Below, in pieces: positions 15,058-18,648 of a stretch of DNA of 18,648 bases. Source of the DNA: Candidatus Parvarchaeota archaeon (GTDB lineage Archaea; Nanobdellota; Nanobdellia; Parvarchaeales; Parvarchaeaceae); assembly GCA_023378805.1 (NCBI GenBank), contig JAMCSQ010000028.1, positions 1 through 18,648 on the forward strand. The letters run 5' to 3'. The notes beneath the pieces are model-generated. The model worked only from the letters and a program-made list of their open reading frames with translations. It did not search any database and had not been told where the DNA came from. The stretch's first letter is position 1. Each line of letters opens with the position of its first letter. The translations under genes were made by a program, and so were the position numbers.

Positions 15058-16638
15058 CTATTCCTCAAATTTAGGGCCTTCTCCAGCATTAGACTTAGAG
15101 ATATTGGATCCATCGCTTTCTATTGTTAAAGGACTACCCTCGGCATCCATAGTCTGAAGTTCTACAGGTATTTTCCACATTTTTGAAAGCCTGCGTAATG
15201 ATGCTGCTGAGTATTCATTGTCAAGACTGAAAATCTGCGATGCCTGTTCTTCAAAGCTTTCTATTTCATTATCAGGTAATTTTCCGATGTATCTTTTAAG
15301 AAAACTTAGGTCCTGCCTTAACGTAAGCTTATCGCCCTTAAAGCTGCCTTTTGGAACATATACCATTGGACCGTAGTTCTCTGTCTCCAAAAGAAGCTGG
15401 AAACGCAGTATATTTGGATCGAGTTTTGAGTTGTTTGCAGCTTTTATCATTTTTATTATATATTCAGGGTATTTTCCACCGTAAATAGTGTCTATCATAA
15501 TATTAGTCTTTTCTTCTATCTCCTTAACCAAGGATTTAAAAAAGTGGAGATCCGCATATGAAAATATAAATTCCCAATCCGTGTATGATTTCGTTATCTC
15601 CAGTATCTCCGACAAACCCTTGTTTTCTTTTTTCATATAATATCTTTTTTCTTCATCTGAAAGCAGATCATAAAGCATGCCATGCCTGCCTTCGTCCCAT
15701 CTTTTTTCTATATCCTTAAACAGCCTGAAACCTAAATAATAAGGAAGCTGTGCGGGAGACAGAACGTCGGCTACCTCTAGTATTCCTTTTCTCATCTTAA
15801 ATGCCGTATCTATATCGTATTTTGCTACTTCTTCTGCATATTTGTCCTGAACGAAGGTTGCAAAACCTTCATGCATTATTTTTATTCTTGCACCCTTCAT
15901 AAGCTGGTTTATATCATATACAATTTCAAGCAGTTCCTTTTCCCATGGATTAAATCTTATATTTTCAAGCGTAAACTTGTAAACATCGTAAATGTCTTCT
16001 TCCGGATATGTTCCTTCCTTGCTGTAATAATCGTTCTTTTTACTCTTATGAAAATCTGGAAACATGTCAATCAGCCCGCTTAATGTCTGGGAGTAATCAT
16101 ACATTTTCTCTACGGTTTTTATGTCAAGCCTTCTCTCCATCTCTCTGTATCTGTCTCTGTAATAAGCGTGCTTATTTGAATTTGACTTTATACTTTTTGC
16201 AAGCCTGTTATTATACTCAATATGCAAATGTCCGTATACATGGGCCATCACACTTAATACCTCATCATAAGTGTCGTTTTGGTTTATGTAAACTGAGGTG
16301 TATTCCTTCCTTTTAATAGGATCATAGAACTTATGTCCAACCATTTCATACAAAACGCCCTGCCTATACTTCATTCTGTCCTCCTGTATTATTTTTTCCT
16401 GACCTGCTTCCCATGTTGGGAGAGGTGTGCCGTAAAGAGCTACCTTTTCTGCAAACTCCTCGTTATCAAGTATCTTAAATTCTACATTGCCAAATGAAAG
16501 GCCGAGTTTATTTATCATAAATGAGGCTATCTCCCTTGCTTTTGTGGTGTACCTTTTGTCTATTATCGAACCATGCGTGGCTATTACATCTATCTCTTTT
16601 CCGTCTACCAACAACTTTTCAAGTGATTGCTTTGTCAT
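15058..16638 (-). CDS. SpoVR family protein
   Basis: Homologue of SpoVR/YcgB, whose biochemical role is unresolved; in bacteria and haloarchaea it travels with PrkA and DUF444. The 526 residues are full length. Typical features: PLPTWEAG early (72-79), HVYGH (133-137) in MAHVYGHLHIEYNN, the NPWEKELLEIV segment (230-240), and IMHEGFATFVQ (255-264). The spaced His motifs and the HEG motif resemble metal-binding metallopeptidase-like sites, though activity is inference. The Ser/Gly/Glu-rich tail looks disordered. It begins 1 base after the DUF444 stop and has no Shine-Dalgarno site, so it is probably translated by coupling. It is the last gene of the three-gene operon. Confidence 0.94.
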   Translation of the reverse strand: MTKQSLEKLLVDGKEIDVIATHGSIIDKRYTTKAREIASFMINKLGLSFGNVEFKILDNEEFAEKVALYGTPLPTWEAGQEKIIQEDRMKYRQGVLYEMVGHKFYDPIKRKEYTSVYINQNDTYDEVLSVMAHVYGHLHIEYNNRLAKSIKSNSNKHAYYRDRYREMERRLDIKTVEKMYDYSQTLSGLIDMFPDFHKSKKNDYYSKEGTYPEEDIYDVYKFTLENIRFNPWEKELLEIVYDINQLMKGARIKIMHEGFATFVQDKYAEEVAKYDIDTAFKMRKGILEVADVLSPAQLPYYLGFRLFKDIEKRWDEGRHGMLYDLLSDEEKRYYMKKENKGLSEILEITKSYTDWEFIFSYADLHFFKSLVKEIEEKTNIMIDTIYGGKYPEYIIKMIKAANNSKLDPNILRFQLLLETENYGPMVYVPKGSFKGDKLTLRQDLSFLKRYIGKLPDNEIESFEEQASQIFSLDNEYSAASLRRLSKMWKIPVELQTMDAEGSPLTIESDGSNISKSNAGEGPKFEE

Positions 16639-16639
16639 A

Positions 16640-17704
16640 TTAGTTTAAAAGGGCATCAAGCACTTTTTTAACGTTTCGATAAGAAACGTCATTACCAGAT
16701 TTTACCTCGTTTACTTTTTCCCTGCCGGCTGATTTTATCATTTTATAAAACTCCTCATAATCACTTCCAACCTGCAAGTAGAATACTTTTGTAAGCCTTG
16801 GACATAGCTTTTTAAGTGTATTATAAAGTTCTCCGTTGTCATCAGAGTTTTCTCCATCGGTTATATGAAGCAGGAAAACATCCTCAGACTGGTAATCTAT
16901 TCTTTCTTTGTACGGTGACATTGAGGAGTATGCATTGCCGTCCATCATATCCATAACCAATTTGTAAGCCGGCTGAAATGAAGTTCCGCCGCTGGCTACA
17001 AGCTTGTAAAAATCCTCTTTTTTACGCGGATCAAATTCAAATGCTCCAGTAGTATGCGCTAAATATCTTATTTTAACAGTGTCTTCATACTTTTGCCTCA
17101 GCCAGAACTCTATTAAACCTGCAACTGTAGCAGAAAACTCTCCATACATGTCCATTGACCCACTCACATCTCTCATTATAATAAACGTAGCCGATAAATT
17201 TGGGATTAGCTTTTCTTCAATAAAGTTATAACGTATGTCCTCTTCTCTTACATCTACTTTAAAGCCATTTTTTTCAAAGTAACCTGTTGCCATCTGTCTA
17301 TCAAGCATAGCTTCTATGGTTTTTTCCTGATTTTCGTCCACCCCATTCTCGGCAGTTAACAGCCTATAAAGCTTTTTGTCCTTCTTTCCCGGCTTGGAAA
17401 AAGAGAGCCCCCAATTTTCCATTATTTGCTTCAGTCTTCTCTTGTCTACACCTATTTTTACGTTTGAATTGTCGCCATTTCCGCCCTCTCCTCCATTTCC
17501 ACCCTCTCCTCCATTGCCTTCTCCTTCACCATTACCACCTAGTCCATTGTACGATATTGTTGGATTTATTTTAATGGGCAAGGTCTTTATAATAGTTTTA
17601 CCATCATTTATATCCCTTATATCTGTAGAAGTAAATATAAGGTCATCTTCTTCGTCGATTTTCTTTCTGTATTTATCTTCTGCGTCCCCCAATTCACTGG
17701 TCAT
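16640..17704 (-). CDS. DUF444 (YeaH/YhbH) protein with von Willebrand A domain
   Basis: Partner of the PrkA kinase and SpoVR in stress and stationary-phase operons; exact biochemistry unknown. The 354 residues are shorter than enterobacterial YeaH (about 430). The C-terminal half is a vWA domain with a complete metal-ion adhesion site: DVSGSM (179-184), Thr241 in ASGGTSFQP, and Asp283 in HITDGEN. The family segment MLDRQMATGYF (133-143) precedes it. Residues 54-81 form a Gly/Glu/Asn-rich linker made of GGEGGN-type units, encoded by 18-base repeats. The start is supported by AAGGAGAGG (17715-17723), a good Shine-Dalgarno match 10 bases upstream. It overlaps the end of the PrkA gene by 11 bases. 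Confidence 0.93.
   Translation of the reverse strand: MTSELGDAEDKYRKKIDEEDDLIFTSTDIRDINDGKTIIKTLPIKINPTISYNGLGGNGEGEGNGGEGGNGGEGGNGDNSNVKIGVDKRRLKQIMENWGLSFSKPGKKDKKLYRLLTAENGVDENQEKTIEAMLDRQMATGYFEKNGFKVDVREEDIRYNFIEEKLIPNLSATFIIMRDVSGSMDMYGEFSATVAGLIEFWLRQKYEDTVKIRYLAHTTGAFEFDPRKKEDFYKLVASGGTSFQPAYKLVMDMMDGNAYSSMSPYKERIDYQSEDVFLLHITDGENSDDNGELYNTLKKLCPRLTKVFYLQVGSDYEEFYKMIKSAGREKVNEVKSGNDVSYRNVKKVLDALLN
17475..17520 (-). repeat. 18-base tandem repeat encoding Gly-Glu-Asn linker
   Basis: Bases 17475-17492 and 17493-17510 differ at one position, and a degenerate third copy follows. Each encodes a GGEGGN-like unit, so linker length could vary by slippage without breaking the frame. Confidence 0.8.
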
Positions 17705-18648
17705 AAAATAATGTCCTCTCCTTGTATATTTTAAATGCTTCTTCTACCGCTTCATCGAAATAACCGCGCTTCGTGATTAGAAAATTCTTTATGTACGGGT
17801 ACAGTTCAGAGTTCCTATCTATATCTTTTTTAGATTCCCCAATAAAACTCTTAAACTTATTCTCTTTTTTTATAAAGTCCCCGTCTGTAGATACCAAAAA
17901 ATGCAGAAGATCTTCGAATTTTGTCTTGTAATTTACTATCCCTAAAGGAACTTTTTTAAATTTAAACGCGATTATTTTATTTTTGAGTCCGTCTACATCG
18001 AAATACCTGCCTGCTTCCATAAGATATCCATTGGTATCCTTGAACTCTTGTGATTGTTTTACTGAAATGATTGAATCTACATATTCTGATATAACATTTA
18101 CATAATCATTGAAATGCTCACCAAAATAAAAGGAAAGCAATGCATAATCTATTTCAAAACGCACATCCTCCGTTATAATTGAATCTATGTAATCCTTTAT
18201 CTCTTGATATACATTCCCGTCTATTTTTTCCTCATTTTTATTAATATAACTTGCTATATCAGAAAACAGAAGAGAATCTCTCGATTTATTTGAAACATAA
18301 TTAAAATCAAGTATGCTGCTTATTGATCTCGATGATATACCAAAAGCCCATCCGCTCCTGTAATTATTAAAATTGTCGTATATTATAGTATGCGCTGCAT
18401 CCTTAATATACTTATTTTCTTCAAGGTCCTTCTTAGAAACATAAGAACTGTAATCTGGAAGCAGCTTGCTGAGAAAATTCGACATTGACTGCGTCATCTT
18501 CTTCTCAAGCTCCTTTATATTTGATGAATCGTAGTAATCAAGCAGCTCCAAAATATTGTTTATCGTTTCATCATTTGCGGCGGCAAGTTCTTCACTGTCT
18601 ATTCTAGACAAAACATTTAATTTGGCTATGTACCCTAAAAAGTTAGGC
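17694..18648 (-). CDS. prkA: PrkA-type serine protein kinase, C-terminal part (partial at window edge)
   Basis: The frame stays open to the right edge, so the 5' end lies outside the window. Reading upstream of an internal TTG (18611) gives LGYIAKLNVLSRI, which resembles the LSR segment of the PrkA C-terminal half, so the TTG is probably not a start. About 318 residues are visible, covering the C-terminal kinase-linked domain: a GWAFGISSRSISSIL segment matching the GISPR motif of PrkA, long acidic helices, and a final GYFDEAVEEAFKIY like the GYC-x-x-A-x-E-x-L ending. The AAA+ Walker motifs expected in the first half are outside the window. Conservation is weak, and the assignment leans on the two following genes. 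It is the first visible gene of the operon and overlaps DUF444 by 11 bases. Confidence 0.8.
   Translation of the reverse strand, partial: PNFLGYIAKLNVLSRIDSEELAAANDETINNILELLDYYDSSNIKELEKKMTQSMSNFLSKLLPDYSSYVSKKDLEENKYIKDAAHTIIYDNFNNYRSGWAFGISSRSISSILDFNYVSNKSRDSLLFSDIASYINKNEEKIDGNVYQEIKDYIDSIITEDVRFEIDYALLSFYFGEHFNDYVNVISEYVDSIISVKQSQEFKDTNGYLMEAGRYFDVDGLKNKIIAFKFKKVPLGIVNYKTKFEDLLHFLVSTDGDFIKKENKFKSFIGESKKDIDRNSELYPYIKNFLITKRGYFDEAVEEAFKIYKERTLFYDQ
17715..17723 (-). promoter_or_regulatory. Shine-Dalgarno site for the DUF444 gene
   Basis: The minus strand reads AAGGAGAGG, 10 bases before the ATG at 17704. It lies within the 3' end of the PrkA gene. It contrasts with the leaderless-looking starts elsewhere in the window and fits an operon-internal gene. 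Confidence 0.6.

Noticed and set aside
17376..17711. Plus-strand frame with a Pro/Ser repeat
   Set aside because: It is the antisense shadow of the Gly-Glu-Asn linker of the DUF444 gene.

Overview
The window looks archaeal: it carries an overlapping pair for the box C/D RNP proteins Nop5 and fibrillarin, an archaeal-type cofactor-independent phosphoglycerate mutase, TATA-like boxes about 20-30 bases ahead of several start codons, and a giant surface protein built from the GLPxGxxW repeat familiar from acidophilic Thermoplasmata and ARMAN-type archaea. Together with the AT-rich base composition, tight packing and a short Nop5, this suggests a small-genome acidophilic DPANN archaeon of the Parvarchaeum/Micrarchaeum kind. 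That placement is inference, not proof.

Positions 1-8005 (minus strand) are one uninterrupted reading frame of at least 2,668 codons that starts at 8005 and leaves the window at position 1 with no stop. I read it codon by codon and found no internal stop. It encodes a membrane-anchored N-terminus, a Pro/Thr-rich stalk, 26 tandem repeats of about 79 residues, a DUF2341-like plus lectin-like module, a 27th repeat and the start of a second DUF2341-like module. All 52 cysteines I found fall into 26 pairs with one characteristic spacing.

Positions 8006-8070 are a short AT-rich divergent promoter. To its right (8071-8829, plus strand) is an exonuclease III-type AP endonuclease. It converges, with overlapping stop codons, on a minus-strand run: a KaiC-like ATPase, a PolX DNA polymerase with an intact PHP domain, phosphoglycerate mutase, an orphan coiled-coil protein, fibrillarin (FlpA) and a short Nop5. 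The AP endonuclease and PolX suggest a small base-excision or gap-repair neighbourhood.

Positions 15058-18648 (minus strand) hold the stress module PrkA (C-terminal part only, cut by the window edge), DUF444/YeaH with a von Willebrand A domain, and SpoVR. The genes overlap or nearly touch, so they are very probably one operon. No tRNA, rRNA, CRISPR array or insertion sequence was seen.
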